Source: Heterotrichella gracilis (taxonomy: Eukaryota > Sar > Xanthophyceae > Tribonematales > Xanthonemataceae). Taken from it: a stretch of 64,000 nt of DNA. The notes under the pieces were generated by a model, which was not told the DNA's origin, did no database searches, and was given only the letters and a program-made list of their open reading frames with translations. Position numbers and translations under genes: made by a program. This document shows positions 1 through 13,015 of the stretch, in pieces; position 1 is the first letter of the stretch, and the number at the start of each line of letters is the position of its first letter. Location: NCBI GenBank assembly GCA_032358255.1, contig JAULBX010006553.1, positions 1-64,000 on the forward strand. The letters are read 5' to 3'.

Positions 1-435
1 AGCACCCCCAACAGTCTCGCGAGCCCGGGTTGGCTCCCTGAATGTGACTGTCAAATAAATCTTGTAAATCTTGTAAAGGCAAGAAGATTGTGCAGACAGC
101 AGTCGTACCCATTTGCAAGCAAAATTTAATCAATATGTATAGCTTTTAGTTAGAAAACTCCCCATATGTGGCTACTGTTCAAACTAAGCCTAGACAGCCC
201 CAACAATTTACTAAACCAGTGACAAGCAACAAAGATTGTTACTGAATGCGGTTGAACAACTTCAACAACACAGGTATGCTGCCATTAATACGAGACCCTT
301 TGCGTTACATACATACAGTCATAATCAGTTACAGCTGAGCACTTGTGTGAAGTGTACAGAGCCCCGGGGCAATGCCTTACGCACGCCACACCGTTCAGAT
401 TTTCCTTTTATCACATAATTATTCGCTTTAGCACT
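1..435. other. Intergenic, no gene seen
   Basis: AT-rich spacer downstream of the leftmost gene. The first ~45 bases resemble a segment at 6474-6520 (shared core AACAGTCT then GAGCCCG and TTGGCTCC), so this edge probably lies in a short dispersed repeat. Nothing else is recognised. Confidence 0.5.
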
Positions 436-3400
436 TCAGTCACGGCACAATACTGAGGCTTGCCTTGTTGCTTTGCTCCTGCTCCACCCGGTGCACAGCG
501 CCACCAAGTCCCTCTTCTCCACACACCCGCTTGCATCAGCACCAGCATTGCGCAGGTAGGCCTTGAGGGCGCCAATAGACTGCTGGGACCAGTCGGTGAG
601 CGCTTCTGGGGCCATCGCAGCCTAGGTATAGTAATGAAGTTCAGTCAAGTTAGCATTCCACAATTTACATTGAAATATTGTATGTTGTATGTTGTACGTG
701 AAAGGAACAGCGCAAACAGACAGGTTGGGTATTTAGAGTCATTTTGTAGCTGTTGGACGTGCTCAAGTTTGCGTTTTGAACGCTGGGGCCACGCTCCAGG
801 GCTTTGCGTGGTCACAATTCAGTTTGGCAAATTTGTATCCTCCTCCCGCCCCCTTCGAATTGCTCTGGTTCTATAATTCTGTGCTAAACAATTATAGCAT
901 TTTAAATTTCGCAAAACTTTAGCACCAATACAATGGTCGCAAAATTTAACTTAACCGTGCCCATTCACTTAAAAATAATGTACTACATGACAGTTTGTGG
1001 CAACAGGAATATTAAGAATGCATTCTTTCTTTTGTTTGTCATGGAACAAGGGTTCGATAAACTCACCTTGTAACGCTCCTTGGGCTCGCAGTCAAGGTTC
1101 TTGGCAACAATTTCCAGTAACGTCATGGTGCATACAGAGGCCATGTCATCCTCATCAATGCCCGTGGGTGATGCCTCATCCACAAAGACGCCCTTGAGGC
1201 GATTGCAGAAAGGCTGCACAAACCCATGCTGCAACACACGGCAACAGTCCCTCAACCAGGCTGGGACTTGAGTACAGCAACCAGTATGAAGACGTATGCT
1301 GTGTATTGCCAATAACAGCGAGGCTGGTATTGCAGCTTTAGTTGTTCTCAGATATCCAGCTGCATGAGCAGCCGTTCTCAAACACAGTTATGTTCATGGC
1401 GCGCTGCATCATGCGCTTGGTCTGCCAGTAACCCACCTCCATTGTACGCTCATGCATCTGGCCTTCGAAACACATGACAATCAAGATCTCCAAGGCGAGT
1501 TGAGCAACACCAAGGTGACTTTCCAAGTCTGCTTTGGGGATGTCACCGATGGGCCGCCACAAGGCCTATTGGAAGAGCCCGGTTGCAATGGCTTCCAGTG
1601 CATGGGCATAAAATGCCAAGGGATCGACGTCCTCCCCTCTTTGCTCCCACTCACATTGAATCACACGCAAGAGGGCTGTCACCTGTCACGCGCATTGCAC
1701 AAAAGCTCTCAGAACTTGATTTTGTCAAATAAGGTGTACACAATCAAATAGGCTTGCAGCACATGCCATGGGGTTCAATTGGATCTCCTGCAATGTGCGA
1801 TAAGCCTTATCACACATCAAAATCACATGAATCACCTGCACTTGGCAAAGGCCAGAATCATACTGTGAATGCTCAGCACTTGGTCCTGCAGGCAGCAGAA
1901 ACTCCAGCAGCTGTGACTGTCCTGCCCCCTGCAGCCAGTCTGATGCCTTCTCCACCTTGGCGCGAAACAGCCCTTGGAATATGGCCAGGGTGTTGTGATA
2001 CAGCTTCTGATCGGGGCTCGGAACTCTGCGCAGTGTCAACAACTGGGCCATGAAGCCAGGGTGGCGCAGAAACACCTGCACAAGGGTGTTGTTTGGCAGA
2101 AGCACAAAATAACTAGATGCCGTTGAACTTCATTTACATTTAATAAGGTCTTTATAATCTCAAACACTGTTATTAATTCAGATAATTAAACAAACCACAA
2201 ATGCGTGCATATGCATACGTTGCGTACTGGCACTGGCAATATCCACCAAGGCAAGTACAATTACTTCTGCAGGTGTTAAACAGGGTGGTTACACCTGCAG
2301 TTACTTCTGGCGCTGTACAGTTGATCAAGTGTTTCCAGAGCCTTCAGACACCCACCCAAATCCCATGAAAACAAGGGTGATAAATATTTATTTCCTTGGT
2401 ACAGCAGGTGCTTATCGTAATGGGCAAGGCCTTCCCATTCTGCATGCAAGTGCACTTCCGGCAATGGGTCAAAAACCTTTGCCCCATGGTTGTAACATAG
2501 AAATTAAGGCTGAGTTTGTGTATTTTGGAAGCCACCAGCACTGGGCACCAGTGGTCGCATGTGATAGGTTGCATGTGGCAAGGTGCAAGCCCCCCCCAGG
2601 GCACACGTCACCAGACAACTGACATCTGTGCTACCCTGCATGGACTGCATGAAATGCATCATATAAGATGATAACACTCACCTCCCTTGCATCATCAGGG
2701 CACTGTTCCAAATGCAGGGCCAGTACGCTAGCTGCATGCATAAGACCATCCAGAAAGCTGGCACCAAAATGCACCTGAAGGTCGCTGCGGTTTTCCCGAA
2801 TTGCCAGCTGCGCACATGCCATGAACGCACTTGCCATGTCATCCATAGCACCCACCCTCACCATCCACCTGGAAATGGGCAAGGCAGTTGGTGACCACCC
2901 ACGAGATTTGACAATTGTTGCTTAAAAACCCAGACAGAGATGATTCAGGCTTGTTGCCAAGAGGATCTATGTGGAAGCTTACCTGAACACCTCTCGTGAG
3001 CTGAGTGAACCATGAGTGCCTGCAAGTGGGTGGGCAAAACAAACGAGTCAGTTGCACAGTATGACTGAACCAGTTGTGTCCAAACTTCAACCTCCTCAAC
3101 ATGCATCACAACAGACTCTACTCAGTTACTGTGCACCTTTCTCTACACACACTCATCGTTGCTGGAATACAAGGTTCATGGTGTGACACATTTGAGAAGG
3201 ATGGCGCGGTTTGCGAAATTTGACTTATTAAGACAGCCACACACGCCACTGTTCAGGGTTGCTTAGGTGCATACATGCATTGAAGCAATGCAGCCAGGTC
3301 AGCAGATGTTTTTGCATATATATTGGCAGCAGGGCAATTCTGTTCAGTCCACCATCACACCCTGGGAGCACACCTTTGTGCACGACAGTGGACAGAAATG

Positions 3401-4755
3401 CCACAAGCTGGCAGAGAACCGTCACATTTTTTTCTGTCAGAGTGCGGTCCTGGGGTCTCGCAGAGCTCTGATCCAGGCCCACTGCACTGCACATCAGCTG
3501 GGTGTAGTGGGGCAGCAGCAGCACATGTGTGTGCATGGCTCCGGATCGCCACAGGGCTGGCGGACTGGCGGAATCCAACTGGAGTACGCTGAGAAACCCA
3601 ATTATGTTTCGCACGTTGGAGTTGAGATCACCTGCGCAGCACATCATGTGTTTGCAACAAAGTAGCAGCTGACCAGATGACATTCTCACCAGAAATGACC
3701 ACAGTAGCAAGTACAAAGCGACTTGTGATACCATGTGGCAGCAATGTTTGCTACAATGTTGCAACATCGTACATGCATGTCACGTGCAAATGGCTGTTTG
3801 CTGCTACTTGGCCAGCGTCTCACTGTCAGGTTGTTGCTGTATGCCCACGCACCTGCTTGCATCAGCTGCACTGTGTCGTGGTGCACGCGGTATACCAGAG
3901 CGGTGATGGCGGGGCTCTGAAACAACTTGGTTTTCAGCTCCTGTGGTAGTAGCTGGGTCAGCGCACCCACCACCAGCACCCAGCCAGTTACCTCGGTCAA
4001 GTCGCCATCCAGCACCATACACGTCAGTGCAGCATGCATCTCCTGGCTTGACCTTTTCTGCAAAGTGCGCACATGGTTATGGCTACTATGATTACTGGGG
4101 AGGTATGTAGACTGAGCCATCATCACTGAGATCCTGATACAGCCTCCAATAGTTAAGTGGATACAATTCCAGCCAGAGGATTCCATTATGGCATTTCCTT
4201 CTTGAAGGTAGTGTTTATAATTTAGGTTTTGGGCGTGTTAGGGTTGAGGGTTGAGGGCGAGCACTCACCGCTTGAAACAGGTTGTCAGCCAAGTACTCGG
4301 CAATGCTCTGCACCTTCTGCCTCAGTTCCGTGCCAGGTTCAGCCTTCATCATCTTGGCCATGGCTTGCTCCAGCACCCGGTACACATTGGGGAACCAACC
4401 GCGGCCCTGGCAGTGCACCTTACCACCACAACACGCCAATCGTTAGTTAATAAAAGTGACATACTCAGGCACCCATATCAGCTAAGATATCCACCACATA
4501 CAACATCAGACAGGAGGTGGCGATAGGGTTACTTTGTGCCGCACACCTGTGGCTTCATGGGTCGTGGTGGTTCTTGGTTGGGCTGCTTTTCTGCCTCCAC
4601 AGGTGCCGCCTGGGACCTGCTCGTGCTGGCCTGCAGTGAGGAAAGCCTTGTGAAGACCTGCCATGTAAAACTTTGTATTTGGATGTAAAAGCCCACATAA
4701 AGAGACAAGTGCTCACCACTTGTCCACACTTTGCCAATACCATTGCTAGGTGCAT
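436..4755 (-). CDS. Unidentified multi-exon alpha-helical protein with an in-frame TAG
   Basis: I do not recognise this protein. Exons on the minus strand join in phase: 4717-4755 (ATG at 4755), 4547-4657, 4269-4406, 3853-4057, 3374-3631, 2983-3019, 2682-2868, 1836-2075, then ~1383-1682, 1067-1260 and 436-621 (TGA at 436-438). The product looks like a HEAT/ARM-type helical scaffold (segments such as LTQLLPQELKTKLFQSP and GASFLDGLMHAASVLALHL). It ends in a short SAP-like motif, LKAYLRNAGADASGCVEKRD, seen in some ubiquitin-related proteins. The open segment 1383-1682 contains an in-frame TAG at 1566-1568 between two stretches that both look coding. The junction between ~1383 and 1260 is not resolved. 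The first exon is short and the start is tentative. The locus could be functional with a missed intron, an allele with a nonsense change, or a young pseudogene. Confidence 0.6.
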
Positions 4756-7611
4756 GCTAGCCTTTTCCTAACATCAGCCATTGCAGCAGACATCCTCCAC
4801 GAATCAGCAAACACAGGTTAGGAGGGGACGGAGATAGACGAAATGGGCTTTTAAAACCCATTGGTGGCGAGCAAAGTGGACCAGTGGTTGATGACTTTGG
4901 GCCCATGAAACCTTGCAGGCAACATGATGGGCCTTAGCCCAGGTAATGGCTTTGTTGGGTCCACTGCAATTCTGCATCAAGGTACTCATAACGAAGCTCA
5001 AATATGGAGTGCGTGGTTATAATCAATAAACTTCAGGTTTTAGTGCACGGTGGAGCAACATACCGGGTATGATACCCGCTGCGGAGCTTCAGGCATCAGG
5101 ACCCGGTTGTTAGGCGACAGTAGGAAGTTGCGTACTGTAGATGACCTACCAAAGTAAACCGGGTTAGCTTTTGCAAGAGCAATGGCGGGGCCTATGCTTA
5201 CAGAAAGCTGGTCTTCACACGTTGCAAGCACATTGCACTCAGCACGGATGCATTTGGCGCGCGGTGTCACTCAGAGTAACTAAACAGGAGCAAGTGTTCA
5301 TATGTTGCGTGGAGTACGCACCTTTAATTACAATCCTCACACGGGAGTAACTATTCTGTGCAGAAGTCGACGGCGGACGGCAGAACCCCTTCCCTTAGGC
5401 TCGCAACATGTGCATATGCATGCGTTTGGGACCTATCGTTCCATGCGCATTAAGCAACTAAGTAGTCTGTCAACTAACAGGGTTTTTGAACTGGAACCCT
5501 TTCGAGAGCCACTCATGAAGCGCAAACCGACTGGGCTTATAACAACAGCAAGTCGCACAGTCCCAGAAGTCACATAGTCGCAGCCTGAAACCCTGAACCC
5601 TAAAGGGGCCGGCATAGTGACTAACCTAAACCCTAAATCCAAAATTTCAAACAGGGAGCACGCAGTGCCTACACAATTGAATTGCGACTGCAATCTGCCT
5701 TGCTCGCTTGGAGTTAAAAGAGCGCGTACGCCAAGCAGGGGTCATGATCAGAGGGCTACACGTATACTACTTCGCTTACTTGAACAAGGCGCAGTAGATT
5801 TGGAGTGATTTTGGGCGCAGGGGCGCCCTCAGTGTGGTAACGTATTTTTACAAACTATTGTTTGTTTCCCCTGGATATGTTCCATGCTGGCCAACGCTCA
5901 CTTAAAATACCTAAACGGCAAGGCAGGCACCACCGTAAAGCTTGTCTTCAAGGTCTTGGCGCTGGCTGTGTACACAGTTAATAACTTCAGGTTTATTATT
6001 GTGGCATGCAGGGTTGAGGGTTTGAATGTCATTGCACTACTTGTGTGCACTAGGGCAAGGTTCCTCGGAAACTTAGTTGTGTGGCATGCATGGTTCAAGC
6101 CGCTTGTAGCAGGCCCTGCAAGTTGCTCAATCGGAGGAAATCAGGGCCAGGGCCGACATTGACAATGAAAGGGCCAGATGAACCACCCGGGAGCAATATG
6201 GTGGTGCCCAAAAATTGTTATGCACGGTGCCAGCAGTCCCAGACAAGGTACATATGTGCAAGACCTGTGGATAATCCAATGTATTTCAGCATAATGTAGT
6301 TCAGCCAAGCGCTGTGCAGTCACCTCCGTGCTCAAGACGTGCTCAGTCATGAATGCAGTTGATAAACTCTTCCAGATGGCGTTGGTGTTTGTTTAGCATC
6401 TTGAATAGCAAGAGTGGAGCCCTTTTGGCCTCACTAAATCATAGTCGTTTTTCCTAGCGAGGGTGAATTCTTGCAACATCTCCAACAGTCTAATGAGCCC
6501 GGTTTGGCTCCATCTTGACCATCTCCTGTGAATTCCTATTTGTGCCACAGATGACCCTGTCGGCACTGATCTTTTTATAAACGTTCACTGAACCCAGTTG
6601 TGACAAGTTTGGGTTACTACATCCACCAGAAATTTCAAAAATGCTCATGCATGGCCGGAGAGCTCAGTCCCTGTCACAGTGACAACTCCTTTGACAGCTT
6701 CCATGGGACTCATCTGTGTGCTCCTCTGAGGCCTGGCCGGTGGACTAGTGAAATGCAGGGGGCGGGAACCAACTGTGTTGGGATTTATGTTTGGATTTTA
6801 CAATTCACCAACATGCATTTTCCAGAAAATATTTTTGTTAACATCCAGCCTTGCATGGACAGTTGGCAGCGATGTGCAGTTCAACCAACCACTTTGCCGA
6901 CAATCACACAAGGCTCGTGAGACCATTCTACAAACACCCTAAACACTCCTGCTTGAACCAAGATGGTTGACCTACGCTGCTGCTCTCCTTGGCAAGTAAT
7001 GGCCTTGAACTCGGCACTGCTTGATCAATAGAGATGCGCGGTACATAGGTGATGGCCATGGTGTTCACGTGGGGCGAAACAACAGTCTCTTCCTGCGTTC
7101 TCTTGAACTGCATGGCCACTGCCATGGCGCTCGCGCACCAGCTGGCAACAGGGATTCTGAGATGTTCACTGGGCGTCACACAGCTAGCCTAGAAGCTAGC
7201 CCACCGTCTTCAAGTTTACAACAAAGACCTCAAAATTCATGACCAGGATACCAGGATACAGATTATCTAGGCTTCAAGCAAGTTGCTGACTACCAATTAT
7301 CCTGCATTAAAGCTTTCGGTTCAGTGTGGGGCTGCCTAGGTAAGCGCAAGAGGTAAGCTTAAAGTTTCTCTCCGGTGCAAAGCAGAAGGCGTACATTTGC
7401 TTGCTGAAGTTTGAAGAAACGCCGACTGAGCCATAATCCGCTGGTACGTACACCCCAAACAGTGGTATGGTTCTTGTCCGTTTAATGCTACGGCAGCATG
7501 GTAGCCACCCTATCGAGCGCCAGCGATTCCAGTGCCATCCTAGGTCTCAGTAAAACCTAAAACCCCTCCTCTGTAGGTTGCAATGCACGCAAACTTCGAC
7601 CTCTCCCCACC
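4756..7611. other. Intergenic region, no gene recognised
   Basis: About 2.9 kb between divergently transcribed genes. Short open frames here lack splice context or familiar motifs. A few CCCTAAA-like words occur near 5590-5640. A copy of the short repeat from the left window edge lies at 6474-6520. Promoters of both flanking genes must lie here, but no convincing TATA element was identified. Confidence 0.4.
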
Positions 7612-10600
7612 ATGGCTCCTCCCATCCTCCCCTTGCTCCTGCTGGCAGTCACCCTGGTGGCAGGCCCCCTCCCCGCCTTCTCCCAGCCGTTTGCCCCTGG
7701 CACAGGCTTCCTCCCCTTGGGCAACCTGCTGACCAGTGATGCGGGTGGGCCTTACAATGTGTCAGCGGTGCCAGACAAAGTGCAGGAGGTGCAAGGTGGG
7801 TCAAGGCAGATCCATATCTGGGTAGGTTGCCTGGGTGCCAAGTGACGCTGCGCATGCAGCCAGCCATCATTTGCCCTGTATCCCCAGTAGGCAGAGGAGA
7901 GCAACCCTGACAGCTCTCTAAATCCTAAACCCTAATCATAACGCTAAACCCTTAACCTTTGGCCCAGCCGCACTGGTCTCCATTAGGCCGTGGGACTTTG
8001 CCAATGCCAACCTCTCACCTTCCTCCTTAACCTCATTAATACCCTAAAACCTGACCCCTATGAAACCAACGAGGAACCCTAAACCCTAATCCCTGGACCC
8101 TGGACCCTAAAACCCTCCCCCACCTGCTCCAGCCGCACTGGCCTCCAAGGGGAACTTCACCGATGACGACATCCTCACCTACCTCCTCAACATCGCCTGC
8201 TACGACGCGGTCTTCAGCACATACATGGCATTCGGCTCGCCCCCCGCTCCCGTGGTCACTGGGTGGGCCATGGGCGAGAACCTGGCCACTGGGGGCAAGC
8301 CAGGGAACATCAGTGAGGATCTGCGTCCGCTGGTGGAGGAGTTTGCTCTGAATCAGCAGGGCCATGTCTTGTGAGTGGTGGCTGGGCTGGGTTCATGGGT
8401 TTGGGTTGGATCAGGGCAGGCGAGGCCCATAGGCTGCTGCCAGGTAATGAGGATGTAACCGATTTATGTACATATGAGGCCTCCTTGCAAATATTTCCTC
8501 GAAATTCACTTGATAATATGATATCATTTCAGAAAAAAAAATTCGAATGCCATGCACATTGGCTTTTTGTGATCCCCAGGCGGGTGGGCTCCCTCAACAT
8601 TACCGTCAAAACCAGGGTTGTAACACGCAACAAGGGGAAAAAATGCGTGCGTTCCCAGGTGGTGTGGCAATTTACACTCAGTCTGGCATTGCAATTGTGC
8701 CCTGCAGGTTCATCCGTGACATTCTGGGGTCCCGTGCACCCCCATGCCCCAACATTGACCTGGGCGCATTTGGCCCCTGGTTTGAATCAGTGTTCCACAC
8801 CAATGCCAACCTTCCCTTTGGTGAGTTCAGTGTGTATTAACTTGTAAGGAGCGTTTGACCCCTGGTTCAGAGCTGTAATCAAACTTTGTGTTTGCAAGGC
8901 ATACATGTCAGTATCACTGCTGCTTGGATAACCATGGCTTCTGACGGAACCTGAGAGTCTCAACATCTTTGATTAGAGCCCACCAGTTAAACGGCATTAA
9001 CCCCCAGCACAAGGCACTACAGTGTGCAGCAAATCCTGTTTCTCCTGCCCAGTTTTCACAGCTACACCGCCCCCCCTGCAGACCCCTTTGCCAACGACAT
9101 CAACGCCTTTGTGTCACTCCTGCAGCTGCAACAGGAGGCGGCCTCGGTGGACCAGGTGAAACTCTAAACCCTTGATCAAAACCCTAAACCCTTGGCGGAC
9201 TAGAAGAGGTTTTGAATCCTACACCATGAACATGGACATCAGATCTGACCATCACTCGTGCTGGTACAGGGTTTAGGGTTTACAACCCTAAAAGTTAGCG
9301 GTACAAGTAAGGCCTTGGACATGAAAGGGTAGTCCAAGCTTGGGCTTGAAGATATTGGACCCTACCAAATCTTCAAATCCAGCACGCAGTTGTCACGTCC
9401 TGCTCCATTGCAGCAGGCATTTGTGCATTGCTGCTTTTATTGGAAAGTTTTGATCTATTCTTACATTACTTTGTTTATGACAGCGCCTGTCTCCATTTTG
9501 CAGGGCGCCATCCTGCTTGCGTCCAACCCTGTCATCGCGGCAGGCATTGCGGGGATGCACGGGGCAGCGGAGGCACAGGTGAGACCTCCTGCCAGGCAGC
9601 GCATCAAAGTCTTGCGTATATCTGCAAACTCTTCCCGGAAGGCCTTTCTGCATCGACTAATAACCTACGTGCAGCTCCTATGCTTTAGCAATTTGGGTCT
9701 TAGACGGACTTGGGGTTCAAAACATTTAGAGGTCTTGGTAGCCCTAGACTAGGCGGCAATGCATCCAAATATTTAAACCCCAATAGATAATATGGCGTAG
9801 TGTACTCTGCCCCTCCCCTTGCATTCAGCTGCATCTTAGTAACAATTCACTAAACCCTTGCCCGCCCTCCGATCATGCCGCTGCTGCGCGCTACCACCTG
9901 TGGCACATGCATCTTGTTATTTCAAATCCCTAAACCTTGAACCCTAAGCCCTGCCCCTCCCCTTGCAGGCCGCGGTGCAGCGCTACTACCTGTGGCAGCA
10001 CCGCAACGACACAGTGAAGGGCACAGGCACCGACGTGCAGCAGGCGCTGCAGATGCTGTCAGACTCCCGCGATGCCAACGATGGTCCCCGGGATTTGGAC
10101 CAGGGACTGACCAACACAGATCCTGCCCATATTGTGGTCCAGGACATCAACCTGGTGCCCACGGATTCGCGTGGCCTGACCCTGGCCAGGACGCCCCAGC
10201 AGGTGCGTGCGTAGGATTTAGGGTTAATGGTTAAGGGTTTAGGGTTAAAGTGACCCTGGCCAGGACGCCCCAGCAGGTGCGTGCCATGCCAATGTGTGGT
10301 ATCCTCCCTCGGGCTGAATGCAAAATTTTTAAATGCAAAAATCAAATGCAATTATTTATGCCAGGGTGCTGTAGCAGGCGCATGGCATCTGGTACCTGGC
10401 ACCCTTCCAAGGCCTGAACCCTAAACCCTAGGTGCTGCTGGCCAGGATGTAACAGGAAGGGTACATGGGCATGCTGCACGCATCTCACACATGACTTTGC
10501 CATATGCTGGTGTTGAAGGCGAGGGATGGTGCTATGCCGCCCAATCCCCGCCTTGTCATGCCGTTGCTTTTAGCGCCTTGTTCCTTTCCTTCGTGGCCCT

Positions 10601-11128
10601 TCCTGACCAACGCGCTGCACATCTTCAAAGACATGTAATGTGTGGCTCATGCTATTTGTCTTTCATATTATTTCACATCAATGTGTGAAATACTACATTG
10701 ATGTGTGACATTTCACATTAATGTGTGACATTTCAACATTTGCGTGTGTATTGTTGACCCATTTCCCTGTGCCCCAGTCGCTCAACATCGCCACCGGCGG
10801 CAGCGCCACCGGGAAGGGCAGCGACTTTCCCCAGGGGGTGCGCGGCAGGATCAACACCCCCGCGGGGTTCGACCAGCTGGCAACAGGCACCCAGCCCTTC
10901 CCCGCCCTCAACCCCTCCCTGGTGCTGGGACAGCAGGCTGGGATTGCGACAGTGATCGAGGCGGCCGCGCCAGCCGGGGCGGTGGCGGCACCCGTGCCGG
11001 GCCCCGCACCTGCGGTGGTGAGGGCTGTGCCCGGGGCACTGCCTGGGGCGCTGGCTCCTGCTCCTGCGCTGGCGGCGCGCGCTGCGGCTCCTGGGCTGGG
11101 GGTGGTGGGGAGGAGGCTGATGGCGTAG
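7612..11128 (+). CDS. Desiccation-related protein PCC13-62-like, ferritin-like domain, secreted
   Basis: Seven exons join in phase to a 422-residue protein: 7612-7795, 8133-8370, 8708-8820, 9082-9155, 9504-9578, 9969-10202 and 10778-11128 (TAG). The ATG is followed by a clear signal peptide (PILPLLLLAVTLVAGPLPAF). Residues ~65-330 match the desiccation-related PCC13-62 family (ferritin-like fold): an opening helix with DDDILTYLLNIACYDAVFST, then FALNQQGHVLFIRDILG, then an Ala-rich helix pair, and the family's late motifs FPQGVRG and the preceding SRGLTLARTPQQ. The last ~70 residues are an Ala/Pro/Val-rich tail. Family members are linked to dehydration tolerance in plants, lichens and algae; the biochemical role is unknown. 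Extracellular or vacuolar location is inferred from the signal peptide. Introns 1 and 6 carry decayed or exact duplicates of exon edges next to TTTAGGG-like tracts. Confidence 0.85.
7967..8030 (+). repeat. Degenerate copy of exon 2 start inside intron 1 (exon echo)
   Basis: The acceptor plus the first bases of exon 2 (AGCCGCACTGGCCTCC at 8131-8146) are repeated with decay at 7967-8030 (AGCCGCACTGGTCTCC, followed by a diverged match to the next ~40 bases). Both copies are preceded by CCCTAAA-like tracts. The upstream copy soon loses the frame, so it is unlikely to be used as an exon. Confidence 0.6.
10177..10284 (+). repeat. Exact 34-bp duplication of exon 6 end and donor, flanking a telomere-like tract
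   Basis: Bases 10177-10210 and 10251-10284 are identical over 34 bp. Each copy contains the last coding bases of exon 6 and the 5' splice site CAG|GTGCGTGC. The 40 bases between them are a TTTAGGG/TTAGGG-like tract. The second donor is sequence-identical, so use of either site is possible; use of the downstream donor would add an insertion carrying an in-frame stop (GTGCGTGCGTAG). Confidence 0.9.
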
Positions 11129-11275
11129 GCGGTTTTGGTGGCCTTGGGGTCATTTTGGCGTAGGCCTGAGGGGTGGAGCTCTGCTTGGTCTGGTGGAGGA
11201 TCTGGTTATGTTTTTTGTGCGGTATAGTGGGACAAAGATGAAGCGTCACTAGTTGAACCAAGAGTAACTTAAAAC

Positions 11276-11281
11276 AATAAA
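11276..11281 (+). terminator. Possible polyadenylation signal (AATAAA)
   Basis: AATAAA lies ~150 bases after the stop codon of the desiccation-related gene, just before the SINE insertion. Chlorophytes often use TGTAA instead, so this is only a candidate. Confidence 0.25.
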
Positions 11282-11290
11282 GTTATATAT

Positions 11291-11572
11291 GTTATGATGG
11301 TAAGTAAGTAAGTAAGTAAGTATTTGCTTTCCAGCTTCGAAGCCAGGTTAGCATGTCTGGGTATGCCTCACCCCAGTCCTAGAGCCAAGGCTTAACTGAC
11401 ACTCTTTCGAGTGTGGCAGATGGTGGCCAACCAGTCGTGCCGCTTACCGCACTTTCGTGCTCCCCATTTTATCCCGTCGCAAAGTTCAGGGAAATTCGAA
11501 AAATATCGCTACCCTTAGGATTCGAACCTGCGACCCCTTGCTTAGTTGAACTCAAGATGGTTATGATGGTAA
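11291..11572 (-). mobile_element. tRNA-derived SINE with 13-bp target-site duplication
   Basis: A ~256-bp element at 11304-11559 is bounded by perfect 13-bp direct repeats, GTTATGATGGTAA, at 11291-11303 and 11560-11572. On the minus strand the element starts with a tRNA-like head containing a good Pol III B box (GGTTCGAATCC) close to its 5' end. It finishes in a short tandem tail, (TTAC)n, at 11301-11322. This arrangement (tRNA head, unrelated body, short tandem 3' tail, target-site duplication) is diagnostic of a SINE retroposed by LINE machinery. The tRNA head appears truncated, with no clear A box at normal spacing. The intact duplication implies a recent insertion. Confidence 0.75.
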
Positions 11573-13015
11573 AATTACTATATATAATAATAATAAACAA
11601 AAAGGTATTTTAGCCAGTGTGGCGGGTTGTCACGCAACGAGGGCAACCATAGTGGTTTTGCCGTCTGATCATGACAGTGACAATTGGAAAGCGTGTTGTA
11701 AACTCGTTGGTGTACTGTTGCAAGTTTTGCTCATTCCAGGCTGCATTGCCAGCGGGCACTGTGGACTGAGGGGTAATCTAGTGGCGCTGTGGCCATGCAA
11801 GGTTTTTGAACGTACTGACCAGAAAGGCACCATGTTGCTGGATAGAAACATTATAGTGGGTGCATCAAGCCATCTAGTTGTGGCAATGACAGTTTTGAGC
11901 ATCGTTTGAACCGTGAACCTCGCAATATTGCACAAGAAAATATGTACACACTTCAAGTTGGACTTTGAATTCCGCAGCGTTGCAGCCTGATAACACACCC
12001 TATGATGGTCACCGTTGTGGGCATGCTCTTAGACTACCCCTACTTGTGAGTGCATGCAGCAAGCAAGAATGCACGTAATGTTGCTTTGTCGTGGTGTGCT
12101 GGTGGTCCCGAGGCCCCATGGGCCATGTATGTATTTGCCATGCCCCATGCAGGCATGCGCATTTGCCATGCATCAAGCTCTGCGCATTTGGCAGCCTGCA
12201 TCCTGCTGAAAAGCAGTATACCGTGGCATGCGTGCAAGGGATGTCCAATGTCTGGCAGCAATTGTTCAAATCACTGAATCAGGACATGCGCCACCCCCGG
12301 GCAACTGTACATGCCATATAGTGTTTGTGTGGCGCCTGTGGTACTGCTTTCTTTTGGTGCCTGCAATGCGCATGCCATGCTTGGAGCTGTGGAGCATATA
12401 TATATGTAACGTTACCAATTACATACCAATTACGGTAGTTGAAAGTCATTCTCAAAAAGCAAGAACCTCCCCCCTAACCCTGCCCTCACACGAACTTGCC
12501 CCTGCTTGGAGCTGTCATACACCGCTAGGCTTCAATGCTGTTGCAGTCGCAAGGCGGGCTGGAATACTTCGTCCCATGAATAAATAAATAAATAAGTAAA
12601 TAAATACTGCGCGACTTGTCTTTGAACGAGGATGGAACGAAGAGAAGCACCCTCCTGTCCCCTGTTGCCCTTACTATCCTTTATTGTGTGATCCAATGGA
12701 GCTAAATGCAGCCAAAGCCCATACATACAGGTTACAGTTGTGCATTTATAGAGTGAGACTGCCATGCTCTTCAACCCTAAAACCCTAAACATTGGATTAT
12801 TCTAATCAAAGCGATGATCGAAGTGTGATGACCACATGGATCAGGCCAACTGCTGACCTGGAAAAAAGTGCAAGTGGGTTTCAAGCAGGCCACCCCAGTT
12901 TTTGCGCCAGTTTGCAGGTGCACAGAAGGAGGGATGGAGCTAGATTGAGGTGCATTGCCATACGAGCTGTGAGGCACAGGTGGCTGGACGCGCGTGGACG
13001 GCGCTTCTCACTCTG
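11573..13015. other. Intergenic region with TTTA-type microsatellite
   Basis: No gene recognised. A (AAAT)-type microsatellite lies at ~12583-12607, and CCCTAAAA-like words at 12772-12790. The 3' part must hold the KIN-beta-gamma promoter and 5' UTR, but no clear element was identified. Confidence 0.4.

Noticed and set aside
1566-1568. TAG reassigned to Gln as in some ulvophyte algae
   Set aside because: TAG is the natural terminator of several well-supported genes here (11126-11128, 17478-17480, 51176-51178).
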